A stretch of 64,000 nucleotides of DNA from Siphlonurus alternatus (Eukaryota > Arthropoda > Insecta > Ephemeroptera > Siphlonuridae). Both the position numbers and the translations under genes were made by a program. The notes under the pieces were generated by a model, which saw only the letters and a program-made list of their open reading frames with translations, was not told the origin of the DNA and searched no databases. The stretch spans positions 22,488,816-22,552,815 of the forward strand of contig OX463779.1 of the NCBI GenBank assembly GCA_949825025.1, in the 5' to 3' direction. This document shows positions 24,801 to 37,391 of the stretch, piece after piece. Position 1 is the first letter of the stretch; the number at the start of each line of letters is the position of its first letter.

Positions 24801-26674
24801 CTAACATCCAGTGCACAGCTAATATTTATATTGTGATCTACAGGTGAAAGGGTTCACAGTTACTGGTCGTGTGAGGTTCGGCCCAGGCTCTGCCGGGGTA
24901 CCTGACGCCAAAGTACTGCTCAATGGTCAGCAACGGGCACTCACAGGCCAGGACGGGTCCTTCCGTCTGGAGAACATGCAGGCTGGTCTCTACACCCTTG
25001 CAGCTCAAGCCGGTGAGTGACAATATCAGTTATAGATACTATAAGCCTATGATCTTATAAATAAATAATACTGTACCAAAGAAAAGCACCTGCATAATTC
25101 TACAATATTATCCTTATCAGTTACAAAGTATTGATAAAAGCAAAAACAGTTGTTTTGATGATTTTTTTGTTTTGTTTTCTTTTTGGTTATTAGCTCTGTC
25201 AAAGCTCTTTTCTTATGTCCACGTTCTGGGGTTTAATACATAGACGGAATTCTTTCTCTTCTCTCTTCATATAATAATAATAAACTGTATACTGTTTGAT
25301 ATCCAGCCAATTACATAGTTCAAATCCCTGTGAATAATCCTACTTTTATTTTAAGCGAATCTAGACATCAAAATCTGCCTTCTTATCTGCTAAGAAAACT
25401 TACCTGGGGGTATTACTTAAACTTCTGTAAATATTGTCAGGTAGCACTATTTTTTGCTCTCTGACAGATCTTTCCCATTTTACCACAGATCTGCTGGAGT
25501 TTGCTGGCGTGGAGGTGCGCGTCTCTCCTGGCTCGCCGGTGCTGCCTGACGTGGTGCCCTCTGCACTGGCAGTGTGCGGCACAGTAGCCCAACAGGCAGA
25601 GCACATGCCCGCTGGGTTGGCGGCCTCTCTACGATCAGTCAGTGGAGCGCTGCTGCCTCAGCGAGCCCCAGTCATCTCGGCAACTACCCAGCCTTCTGGA
25701 CGATACTGCCTCATGCTGCCCCCTGGAGAATACCAGCTCTTTGTCCACACCTCAGACGCAGAGATCAGGAAAGGACTAAAGTAAGTTAGACATTAAAAAA
25801 AGTGCTAGTAAAAAATAAAAAACTATGGGATGACTTTAAAGTAAATGACCATGTTGTGGGTTCTACTTCAATGACTTGCAAATTCAAATATATTTTTTAT
25901 TTCTAGTTAAAAAAATGAAAACTTTTTGTTTTGTTTTGTTTTGTTTTTTTGTTTTGTTTTTTTAAATATGTGGAAATGCTTTTTTCATGTAAATTAATTA
26001 TTGATAATACAGAGTATACGTAAATACAGTACTTATGATGATATGTATTAATAACTTTTTCAACACTCATAATGCTATACAATATCCATGTTGTGTTCCA
26101 GATTCTCTCCCCCCACTCGTCAGGTGGTTGTCAAGGACAAGGCAGTGCAAGGCCAGGACTTTGCTCCCCTGCGTGCCACGCTCTCAGGACGGGTGGTTTG
26201 TCTGGGTGGGTGCTCAGAAGTGAGCGTCACCCTTGCTGCCCTCGACTCGGATCTGTCACCAGTCCGTCAGGCGGTGACTGCTGAGGGAGCATACTCCTTC
26301 TCTAACGTCCTGCCTGGCCAGTATGAGCTCAAAGTCAGCTCTGAGCTCACTCTGTGCTGGCAGAAAGAAACCCTGCGTGTTCTGGTGGCCTCTGCTCAGA
26401 GCTCAGCCCCAGACATTGTCCAGACTGGCTTCTCCATGGCTCTGCATGCAAGCCATGCAACCAAGCTTGACTACTTCAACCTAGAAAATGACAAGTGAGT
26501 GTCTGTCATTTTCACAATGGCTCTGCTTTTCTGTCCTTATCATATTTACCATATTTACCTCTTCAATTGTTTAAATTATGTAAGAAAATGAGGAAAGGGG
26601 AGTGTTTGAATGAAAAAAAAAAAAATAAAAAAATTATCTCGTATTGTGTGATTTGAAGATTTGTTTCTAAAATT

Positions 26675-26719
<45 letters not shown>

Positions 26720-29700
26720 CTTTTAATATTTTTATTTTTAGTAATCCTTTTAATATTATCCACTATTATTTTTGGATGAGTGTCTTTACCAGTTACAGAT
26801 TACAAATTAATATTGTTGTAAGCAAAACATTTGAACCTTAAATTTATTTTTAATTTTACAATACCTGCATTACTATATTTATTGAAAACTTAAGAACTTA
26901 CACCTAACGTCATTGTTTTTTATCCTTTGTCTCTCAGGGTTGGCAGTGTGCAGGCACCAAAAGGAATCAGCTCATGGTGTGTGCCAGGTCCTGGTCCTTA
27001 CATGCTGATTCCCGAGAGCTGCCATGAATTCTCTGCTCCGTGGCTGTCCTGGGAGCTGGGCAAGGGCTCGGTGAGCCTCGTAGCCCTGAAGCACTCTGTG
27101 GGCGGGGCGGTACTCAGCTCTGAACACCAAGGAGATGTCTCTGTCACAATCACCAGGGAGGACGGCTCAAAGGTCAACCTGGGACCCCTCAAGGCCAGGT
27201 CTAGCCCTGCTGGAGGTCTCGAGTACCGTTTCGAGCTGATGGCACGCCCTGGCGAGCACCTCACGCTGGAACCCAGGGCGGAGAAGCTGCTCTTCTCACC
27301 ACCTTCAGCTACCATCACCACGGGAGCCGACTGCCAGCCAGAAGCCGCCATGTTCCGAGGGGAGAAGGGACATTTTGTTGAGGGCATTGTGACACCACCA
27401 CTTGACGGAGTGGAGATCACTGTGTCACAAAATGGAGAGGTCATCTCTATAATCAACACTGATAAACAAGGTAGGGATATGCAGCATTACATATCTTAAA
27501 GTACTTCCTTACTTTACGTTCCGGTATCTCTCCCCTACAAAACATGAGTCCTTGCTAATAAATTACCAATAATAAAGTACTTGTAGTACATACAGTAATA
27601 AAACCCAAAATTTGAAATTGTGAAAAAAAGACGCTGTTATATGCATTTAAAAGTTCAGAAAGTTTAGCAAAATATTTTATAAATGTCATTGCTTGCTATT
27701 TTTCTTTTAATTGAGAAATATATTTCTGCTTCAATACAGTATTCATAACTAAAAAAAAAAAAAAAATTATAAAAAACAATTTTTTCTTCAGATATGCAAA
27801 AAAGGAGAGGGCAACTAATTTTCTCAACACCGACATTTGCTGCATGTGAGCTGATGGTTTGAATTTTTTACAGGACGATACCGTGTAGGTCCACTACCCA
27901 CACCTGGTCCCAACACGGTATACAGTGTGACTGCTCAGCGTGAGGGCTACCTGGTGTCACAGCAGGGAGAGAAGGGTTCATTTGAGCTGCGTAAGCTGGC
28001 CGAGGTAGTGGTGCGAGTGCTGGACGTGGCGGACGGCTCAGCTCTGCCCGGTGTGCTGCTCTCGCTCTCGGGAGGCGAATACCGCCGTAACAGCCAGGCC
28101 GGACAGGACGGCACACTCACCTTCCACTCCCTGTGGCCAGGAGACTACTTCCTTAGACCCAAGCTCAAGGAATATCGCTTCGAACCACAGTCCAAGATGA
28201 TCTCAGTGGCAGAAGGAGCAACTGTCAAAGTTGATGTCAGGTGAGTGAAACAATAGAATTTTGAACAATGTATAATCATTTACCTGTATTTACCATGTCA
28301 ATATTATGTACTGTATTATAGTTATAAAAGTATTGGATTGTTGATATTGTCGTCTCATATTAGCAGAAAAATTAACTACACAGAGCAAAGATATACTGTA
28401 CATTTGCTTGAAATTATTTTAAAATTTGTTTATGAGGCTTTTGTTAATCACCTAAAGCCTAAAGATGTTGTCACAGTGTGATTGTCATTTGAGTTAACAC
28501 TGCCTCCTTTTAAAATTCTGCCCCTACCTATGCTTGCAGTGGCCGACGTGTTGCCTTCAGCTGCTTGGGTGCCGTGACCTCATTGAGTGGTGAGGCAGAA
28601 GGTGGTGTGACGCTGGAGGCTGTGGGTGAGGGTGAGCCGTGCCGCGACCAGCAGGAGGAAGCCGTCTCAGAGCCAAACGGACATTTCCGAATCCGAGGAC
28701 TACTGCCCAAGGTACACCTATTATATTTTTTTTTAAATTAACTTCATGTGACTGAAAATGTATTATTACAAGAACTTTATTTTACTTTACAGCCTACTAA
28801 ATTATAACAAACAATTACTGCACTTTGTTTCCATGCAATTCAATAAATTTTGGTTGCAATTTTTTTTTTTTTTTTTTCTTATAAGACTAAAAAAAAAAAA
28901 ACATTTTCTGTACAGACTTGTTGTGTTAAAAACAATGTGACTCTTTGACTTTACGTTGTCTTGTGCCACCCTCAGTGCTCGTACGTGATCCGTCTGAAGG
29001 AGGGTGTCGAGGGCAACCAGCACATCTCCAGGATCTCCTCCAGCAACCTCAGGGTGAAGGTCAGTACCTCACTTGTTACATTTGTGGGTACATTTTTTGT
29101 TTTGTTTTTGTTTCAAAAAGTAAATGAAATATAAATTATATAAAATTTCTATAAAGTATAAAGTTAAAAACTTTAAGTAGCAAATAGCAGGAGTTTTAAG
29201 GCCTTCCAATTTATATCTGAAATTTTAATTGAGTTTTATGTTTAGAGTACCATCATCGTTTTAAAATTACAATATTTTCAGTTTTACTTCTACATCATGG
29301 CTACATTTTTTTAGCTTTTTATTGGCTCAAAATTTAATTAATTATTTTTATAATACTGTAATTAAATTTCAACTTAAACTTAAAAACTTTATTCTATAAT
29401 TGATATAACAAGTAACAATTTGTTTATGTTATGTCCACAGCCTGAGAATGGTGATGTGAAGGGAATGCGAGTGATAGCGATGCGACCTCCCCAGCACTGT
29501 GACGTAGCGGTGCTTGTGGTGAGTTCCTCGCCAGGAACACCCCTACGTCTGCGTCTGTTCCGAGAGGAAGAACCTGACTCGCCAGTACATGAGCGTCGCC
29601 TCGAACCCCCCACCGCTCCCCAGCACTACTTGGTGCTTCCCCCTCTCCCCAACGATGGCAAGCAGTACTTCGTTCAGGTACAAGACTCCCTAATTGACTT

Positions 29701-30326
29701 GAGTGGCCATAGTTAACCAGTGAATGTTGTAGGTGGACCCTGCCCCAGGAACACAGCAACGTAAGGATGCTGACTCACAGGTGGCTCATTTCTCGGCAAA
29801 CTCTTCATTCAGGTAACTACTTTTCTTCAATGCTTGATCATTACACAAGAAGAAAAAAAGAAAAAAAAAGTAGGTTACTAAAAAGAATGCATAGAGAAAA
29901 GGAGTACCTTTTAAAAAAGGTAGAACATTTTAAATAAATAAAAAAAAATGTACCAAAAAAATGACAACCAAGTTTGTTATTATTTTCAGTCATGAATGTT
30001 AAAATCTGATCTTTTCTAACGTGTGCAGGTACGTGCGACTGGACCTTGGTGCTGTGGCTGTCTCGCCAGTACAAGGTGAGGAAGGAGAAGAAGAAGGTGG
30101 TGCTCGTGGATCACTGCTGCTACTACCGCTGCTGGCCGCTCTCACTCTGGCCTTCACAAACCGCGACAAGCTGTCTCCCATGGCCTCCCAGGTGGCAGGA
30201 CTGTGGCGTCAGTTGATGGCTGCCGCTCCCTCTGCTCCCACCCCTGCCCCCACCCCCGTGATACTCAGCGAAGAGCTCATTGTAGAACCTGTGACCAAGC
30301 GGAAGGCAAAGCCACGCAAAGTCTAG
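21844..30326 (+). CDS. NOMO1: NOMO (nodal modulator), ER multipass-translocon BOS subunit
   Basis: Fifteen coding exons (GT-AG, phases consistent): 21844-21980, 22087-22186, 22270-22398, 22627-22871, 23338-23638, 24844-25012, 25489-25780, 26102-26494, 26938-27470, 27874-28240, 28540-28711, 28976-29059, 29441-29677, 29733-29812, 30029-30326. The product is 1,178 aa, close to the roughly 1,220 aa of vertebrate NOMO. Family knowledge: NOMO pairs with Nicalin and TMEM147 in the ER (BOS complex) and helps multipass membrane protein insertion. Visible: an N-terminal signal peptide (MFNLFLASLIVSCFSINLVIS), then the family opening GCGGFIKS, a chain of beta-sandwich repeats marked by SG(K/R)V and PGQYEL/PGSYRL/PGDYFL motifs, a C-terminal membrane helix (LLLLPLLAALTLAF) and a short basic tail ending KAKPRKV. 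The start at 21844 gives the best signal peptide. A possible extra 21-nt in-phase exon lies at 24100-24120. Confidence 0.95.
26679..26717. repeat. Poly(T) tract in a NOMO intron
   Basis: About 38 consecutive T in the intron between exons 26102-26494 and 26938-27470. It may be the remnant tail of a minus-strand retroposon. Confidence 0.9.
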
Positions 30327-31192
30327 TTCAACATATAAGTAAGGTATGGCCATGCCCAGAAATAACAACTTGTGTGCGCCCACCCAATCTACCAAGTAAG
30401 TCAGGGGTTTTCAGAGCTAAAACTATCATTCAGGAACACATCAATAAAAAAATTAGTTTGTATTGATTGATTGAGTAGTGAAAAAAGAATAAAATTTTCA
30501 CTAATTTTTTTAAAGTTTTGTTGTAGGCCCCTCCTCTTTACCCCACATTTAGAACCATTATGCTTTAACCTTTTAAAAATCAACTTCAACCAGTGTGCAC
30601 ATTAAAACTGTGCATAGTAATATTGAATTTGAAAACATACATTTGCCGTGCTTAGATACCTGTTGGTCCTCCACCAAAGAGGATCAAGCAATGAAATGTG
30701 TCTTTACCATCTTTTATATAAAAAAAAACAATGTGTAATTATGAATCAATAATTATAACTCAATGTTTAAACCAACATTGAAAAAAGAAGAGACATTATT
30801 TTCATTCATTCAATGATTTTCATACCTCATTTATTTCATGTGTGTGCTAGTAAAAATGTGTAAATGAGATTAAATATGTTACAATAATTTTAGTTTTAAA
30901 ACTTTAAGTTGCTTCAAAAATAAAATTTTGCTGCCTTCATTTTATTATTACTGCATGTTAGTCAGATTTCTTAATAAATTATTGCTAAAAATTAAAAGCA
31001 ATACAATATTCATATTCATTCCAAAAGTGCCAAGTTGGCTGGATGATAATATAAAGTATTAACTTTTAAAATATGAAGCCAGTCAAGTCAGTCTATCTTT
31101 TTCAAGCCTCAAAATTAAATAATGTGGACAAGTTTGTAAAAGGATGTTTATAAACGGTGCTGAGTTGTAGTACAGATTTATAAATGAATGCA
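30327..31192. other. NOMO 3' UTR/flank and AT-rich spacer
   Basis: Starts directly after the NOMO stop. AATAAA-like words occur (for example 30442-30447), but none can be fixed as the poly(A) signal. No further gene. Confidence 0.5.
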
Positions 31193-31955
31193 ATGGGTTG
31201 GCTGCACGGCCGATTTTAAGTGGCGGAAACGAAAGAGGAGGTGCTGAAATGCAGGTGTGAATTTTATGCAAATTTTTTGAGCACTGTAACTTTGTATAAA
31301 TGCAGTTTTAAAATATGCATTTCACCTGGAAGCCATTTCCTACCGCCTTTGACGTCATCGAAATGTCAGGTTCGGTTCACTATAGATATGCATACCTGTA
31401 CTCACCTGCATAACAGGTAGCCAATCAAAAACAATCTAGCCAAAATTCAAAATTTCAAATGCCTAGCCTGATCGAAGTGGATGAGTTTTAAAACTTAAAA
31501 ATGCACATTATTCCATGTACGCGTACTGTAAAAACACACTGGGAGATAAGTAATATTACAAACGTACCTTTCATCATATTTAAATAATAGAAATTGTTTC
31601 TCAAATAGTTTCATTTTATTGAAGAGAAGATGCAATATCAAGTCCTTCCACCACACTCTCTTTTTAAATGATTGGCGCCGTTAGCAGCAATCAGCCAATG
31701 AAAATGTGTAAATTTATCATACTGGACTCCTTCCGTATCTGCTGAATATCTATTGAATTATTATATTAAACCTAAAACTGAGTCTCTTTTCTTATCTACG
31801 AAGATAGTAGGATGCCGTAGAATTCATATTTAACTTTATTAAGACTCTTGAATCATAATTTTTAAATGTCTTTTCAACCCCTATTTGCTGCTGCTAAAAC
31901 CATTAGTGGAATGATTGAAAAATAAATACAGTTTTAATTTCAAAAATCCTAGCAT

Positions 31956-32032
31956 GGGCGTCTGTGGCCTAGTGGAAGTACATTTGTCATCCACGCAGAA
32001 GTTTTAGGTTCAAATCCCCTCTGGGTCATTTT
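31956..32032 (+). repeat. tRNA-like sequence in the left arm
   Basis: An A-box-like GTGGCCTAGTGGAAGTA and a B box GGTTCAAATCCCC lie at tRNA spacing, with GTCATCCACGCAG between them. The acceptor and T stems do not pair properly, so this is a tRNA-derived (SINE-head-like) sequence, not a working tRNA gene. Confidence 0.7.
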
Positions 32033-32302
32033 ATATTTTTAGTAGCACGATGAAGTATATTTCACATTTTTAATGCAGACGGGGTAAAATAATATTATTA
32101 TTTCTTACAATATAATTATATTATATTATTATAAGTCACACTTTTCCATATAAATACGCACTTCAAAAACTTTGCAAAAAAAAAAAAAAAAAAGCGTGTC
32201 ATACAATGATAGAAAAATTAATAACAAATCATAAAAAACAAAACAATTTTACCCCGTCTAAATTAAAAATGTGAAATAAACTTCCTCGTGCTACTAAAAA
32301 TA

Positions 32303-32382
32303 TTAAATGACCCGAGGGGATTTGAACCTAAAACTTCTGCGTGGATGACAAGTGTACTTCCACTAGGCCACAGACGCCCATG
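32303..32382 (-). repeat. tRNA-like sequence in the right arm
   Basis: Inverted partner of the tRNA-like block in the left arm, with the same A-box-like and B-box (GGTTCAAATCCCC) elements on the minus strand and a few substitutions. Confidence 0.7.
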
Positions 32383-33144
32383 CTAGGATTTTCGAAATTA
32401 AAACTGTATTTATTTTTCAATCATTCCACTAATGGTTTTAGCAGCAGCAAATAGGGGGTTGAAAAGACATTTAAAAATTATGATTCAAGGGTCTTAATAA
32501 AGTTAAATATGAATTCTACGGCATCCTACTATCTTCGTAGATAAGAAAAGAGACTCAGTTTTAGGTTTAATATAATAATTCAATAGATATTCAGCAGATA
32601 CGGAAGGAGTCCAGTATGATAAATTTACACATTTTCATTGGCTGATTGCTGCTAACGGCGCCAATCATTTAAAAAGAGAGTGTGGTGGAAGGACTTGATA
32701 TTGCATCTTCTCTTCAATAAAATGAAACTATTTGAGAAACAATTTCTATTATTTAAATATGATGAAAGGTATGTTTGTAATATTACTTATCTCCCAGTGT
32801 GTTTTTACAGTACGCGTACATGGAATAATGTGCATTTTTTAAGTTTTAAAACTCATCCACTTCGATCAGGCTAGGCATTTGAAATTTTGAATTTTGGCTA
32901 GATTGTTTCTGATTGGCTACCTGTTATGCAGGTGAGTACAGGTATGCATATCTATAGTGAACCGAACCTGACATTTCGATGACGTCAAAGGCGGTAGGAA
33001 ATGGCTTCCAGGTGAAATGCATATTTTAAAACTGCATTTATACAAAGTTACAGTGCTCAAAAAATTCGCATAAAATTCACACCTGCATTTCAGCACCTCC
33101 TCTTTCGTTTCCGCCACTTAAAATCGGCCGTGCAGCCAACCCAT

Positions 33145-33394
33145 TTATGAGTGTTTAAATTATGTCACGCTAAGGTGTGGGTGTTTGTTATTTTGTGAAG
33201 GATTGATTTCAATTATTATTATGTTTTGTTGCTAACGTTAAATGTTGTGTAATAAAAACCTTGTTATTGCAGTAAAATGGACTTTACTTTTGCTCTGTCA
33301 TTATCTTTAATTATGTTGGTTAATTAGATGCTCTAGAGCACTAGTTTTTACTTTTATTTGCTAGGTGAAAATTAATGAAGCTTGAGACATTATT

Positions 33395-33459
<65 letters not shown>

Positions 33460-34096
33460 TTGTTTCAAAAATATTTATATCGAATCTTAATTAAGATCTT
33501 AAATGTTTTTTTCCATCATGCTAAACAAGTCACTGAGTGAAGTCACCGACTGCATATATTTAATAAGCCAGAATTTTTTAATTACTATTTAAGTTTCATG
33601 GAGGTCAGGAATTTAACATTGAATTATAAACTGAAAACTCATTTTTGACAAGCATTTTTCTATGGCTATTATTATTATTATTCTTTTTTTCCCCATCCGA
33701 TTTTAAAATAAAATCAAGATAAACTATTTTTTAAATCACTGGCCACTACTATGTATAATAGACTTCGCTGATAATGTTTATTATTGTTTTCAGATTGCTA
33801 ATTATTTAGTTATTGACTATTTGGATATAAGTTATCATATAAGTATTACATTCAAAATCTATATTATATACGATTATATTTACGTGTACAAGCTATATAT
33901 ACAATATATAATTATAATAATATACGTACGCCATTGAGCAGAAGCAAAATTCAAATTTCAATTTATATGCAACGATCGTATAAAAATTTCTGTATAACAT
34001 TTATAAACATATAACATTATTAATAAAATCAATTAAATCATTTTGTTGTAATTGCAGCACCAGAAAAATAAATAAAAATAAAAGTTAAATAAGTAT
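33145..34096. other. AT-rich spacer, no gene seen
   Basis: Contains a (TA)n tract at 33399-33451. No exon supported. Confidence 0.55.
33399..33451. repeat. (TA)n microsatellite
   Basis: About 26 TA dinucleotides. Confidence 0.95.
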
Positions 34097-34451
34097 TAAG
34101 GGTAAGGTAACGCCACCAATGTTAAAAAAAATCCCTCTCACAAAAATTCTGAAAAAAATTTGAAATGTTCTCCTCTATACCCCCTATCAGTACCTAAAAT
34201 ATCAGGTATACAAATACGATCTAGTTTTTGAGTTATAAATTTTTAAAGTTGACTACTTTAACATGGAGAAATGAAACTCCCATGTTAAATTGGTCAACTT
34301 TAAAAATTCATAACTCAAAAACTAGATCGTATTTGTATACCTGATATTTTAGCTACTGATAGGGGGTGTAGAGGAGAACATTTTAAATTTTTTTCAGAAT
34401 TTTTGTGAGAGGGATTTTTTTTAACATTGGTGGCGTTACCTTACCCTTAAT
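34097..34451. mobile_element. 355-bp fold-back MITE
   Basis: TTAAGGGTAAGGTAACGCCA at the left is the reverse complement of the right end. The arms share CTCACAAAAATTCTGA and GATCTAGTTTTTGAGTTA and meet at an ATGGAGAAATGAAACTCCCAT centre. Non-coding. Confidence 0.87.
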
Positions 34452-37331
34452 TTAAGGCAAATTGAACATCACGGCAAAAGAAAATAAATTATTCATATCC
34501 AGTATAGTTTTTCGGAAATTTAAAGTGTATAGTTAATTAATTGATATTTATTTATATATACAGTCCTGCATGCGGGGATCCACAATATGCCAATATTTTT
34601 TAAACTCATGAATCTCGAATTTATATATTTTATAAATTTATTGCTGTATATTATAGTTTTTGCCAAAAAATATTATATGTTCTAGCTTGCATGGTTAAAA
34701 AACTTAAAAATTGTCACTATTTAAAGTATAGCAGCATAATTATATATTTATATACAAGTATAATATAACTGGGTACACATGCAGTTATAAATTTTAATAT
34801 TGCTCTGTGAAGACAACCAGACATAATTATACATCTCATTACTATGATTACTATATCCCATGTATTATGATGATACACCGGCCATTCGCTGCATGCGTGT
34901 TCGCCACGGCGCCACACATGCAGGTATACAGCAGATCAAGCGGTCCTGCAAATTAGCGCCACTGTGCTAATTTCATCTGTAGCATTAACGGGACGAGCAA
35001 AAGTAAAACGAAACCTCATTTTGTTACTCCCATTTCACGCGTTATGTATGGGTGAAGTCACTTGTTTTCATGATGAGCTGTCATATATTACGCATAATGA
35101 TGTCCACTCGATCCTTACTTGTATTACTCGTATTAAGGACCAAGGACGTGAAAGTAAATTTTTCTGATAGCGTACGATGCTTATATGTACATAAGAGATA
35201 GGTGTTAATTTTAAAACTGCAGTTTTACTTTAAAAAATAAAAAATGTATTATAAAAAATGGCTTTAAACTTTTTGTCTCGCTTCTTTTTTTGTGTTTAAA
35301 TTTCTATGGTATAATAAAATTGATCATCCCTTAATTTTTTTGTTGCAAGAATTTGAACTAATTTGAAATGTCATTATACAAAAAATACGATGATTATATA
35401 GATAGAAAAAAATAAATAAAAATAATCTATTATTATGAAAGATTTTGCTTGAAGATTTAAAAGGCCAATCTTTTTTATAATTGACCCGGCACCAAGGCTG
35501 CAGCAGTTGGAAGGCATTGGGGGAGAATCTACCTGAGAGAGGGATGAACTTGTACCGTTACTTTTGGTTGCACGAAGGTGGAACAACCCTTTGCGAGGCA
35601 GGCAGGTGGTTGCATTCCTCGCTGCAGGTAACATGAAATTGCTACGTCCAAGCTGCAACAAACTAGCTAATGTTTTTCTACAACCGCAGCATGAAAGTTA
35701 TTTATTTTATAATCGTTTCCAGTATGAAAGAAATTTTTTTATTAATAAATAATTAATTGCGAAACGATTTAAAACAAAATATATGGCATCAAAATCTTAT
35801 TATATAAGTGATTTAATTGAGATTCTTTTCGAATAATTTTTTTATGCGTACATTTATTTTATATTTTATAAGATTTTTGAACATTATATAAATTTGCAAA
35901 CAAAATTTTATAATTTACTTTGATCTGTAAAGTGCCAGAAAAATTTGTATTCAAAGAAGCAGGCAACGTTAATTTTATATATAATTATATTACATATTAT
36001 ATTATTATAGATAATTTTAGAGTTAACTTGATAAGAAGTTGTTGCATGTTCATTGTTTTATTTCGTCTAATTTGAAAAACATAATTCAAATATTATTTTC
36101 AATATGAATTTCACTCATTGTCAATGAAAACTTCAAAATATGACGATTTCACGATGTCGTATTTCCCATATCACTTTCTACCTGAAGCAGTTAATATATT
36201 CAAGGAAAGTTAATATCTAGTAAAGATCAGAGAAAGCCGCGGTGATTAGGGTTAGGTGAATATATAGCAAGGGAGGTTTCACTCGCGGTCGTCAGATGCG
36301 CTGGCATGCAGTTCGCCACGCCGCATCACACACGCATGGTGCCTGCAATCAAGAAGAATTGAGACGACACGCATGCAGATAGAGGAAGCCAAAACTTGAC
36401 AATGAGTCCCTTCTTCAGCATTTCATGATCTTCGAAATATACACATTGTTAGTATTTCAAAATACACACGTATATGCAACACGGTTTTGTCATACTGAAT
36501 GGAATAATTTTTTTCAATTTATTTACATACGATTGTGTTATAAATAATTATTTTCAAATTAAATTAATTTAACTTTTAACTCCTAATTACTGAATATATT
36601 TACTGAAGTTTATTGCTGATATTTTCAACACCTTTTTTTGAGAAACACTGAAAGATGTATAATTAATTGAAATTGCTGTTGAAGTAGTTGCATATCTACA
36701 GGATGAAAAATTAAATGTTCATTACAATAAAAGAGGAGAGACTATGTTTTTAATTTTTAATGTTTCTGCGAAACAATTAATAAATACATATAAGACAGTA
36801 TAATTTTCCTATATTTTTAATGTAATATATTGTATATGAAATATAAATATATATTATATGTATTCACCATACATGCACCGGATGCACCCATCGCCATGGA
36901 AATTTTAGTTTATCCTAGTCTTAATTAATCACCATGTAAATTTATTATAAAGCAACGTAATATAGCATAATAACAAGGCTGCTAAATAAAATAACTTTTT
37001 CATGGTGATAAATAAATAAATCATCATATAACATTCCTAAAATAATTTTCATATTATTAAAAAAATTGACAAAATTTAGTTATTTTTCAAGCTGAAGGCA
37101 CTGCGGAAAGTAAAATGAAACTGAATTAAAAGCTTAAGCTAAAAAAAAATTTATTACACTACTGATAATGTAGTATTGAAACTATTGTACGTCAGACATG
37201 AGTTGTTACGAGAAGGAAAGGGAAGGACGGATGCTGGCCCCGATGACAATGTCCCCTGCCCCGCGCACTCTCAGAGACAAACACGCAATCTAGGCTAGTA
37301 GGTTCGCGGGGGAGGGGTAGCTGCTTGCTCC
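34452..37331. other. Intergenic DNA upstream of gene A, no gene seen
   Basis: AT-rich, with GC-richer islands at 34890-35170, 35480-35660 and 36220-36380. Frames there are short, lack recognisable motifs and have no supporting splice pattern. The GC rise at 37210-37330 is the proximal promoter region of gene A. Confidence 0.5.
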
Positions 37332-37368
37332 TATATATGAACCCCGCGTGCCCTGAGGCTTATCAGTG
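37332..37368 (+). promoter_or_regulatory. Core promoter of gene A (TATA box plus initiator)
   Basis: TATATATG begins at 37332 and an arthropod-type initiator TCAGTG begins at 37363, placing the predicted start A at 37365, 33 bp from the TATA box. The predicted 5' UTR is only about 27 nt, to the ATG at 37392. Confidence 0.7.
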
Positions 37369-37391
37369 TGATACGTCCTAGTGCAAGTGCG

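Larger units (their letters stand above)
31193..33144. mobile_element. 1.95-kb giant inverted repeat (fold-back element)
   Basis: Arms of about 0.9 kb, at about 31193-32095 and 32248-33144, are almost identical inverted copies around an unpaired centre of about 150 bp with A17. The termini read ATGGGTTGGCTGCACGGCCG inwards on both sides. The two arms encode the same 66-codon frame on opposite strands, showing how similar they are. No transposase is present. Flanking target duplication is not clear. It could be a long-TIR non-autonomous transposon or a fold-back element. Confidence 0.9.

Noticed and set aside
26998..27459. 153-codon frame on the minus strand
   Set aside because: Antisense shadow of a GC-rich NOMO exon; no signature of its own.
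31956..32032. A functional tRNA gene
   Set aside because: A- and B-box-like words exist, but the acceptor and T-arm stems do not pair and the block is part of a large inverted repeat.
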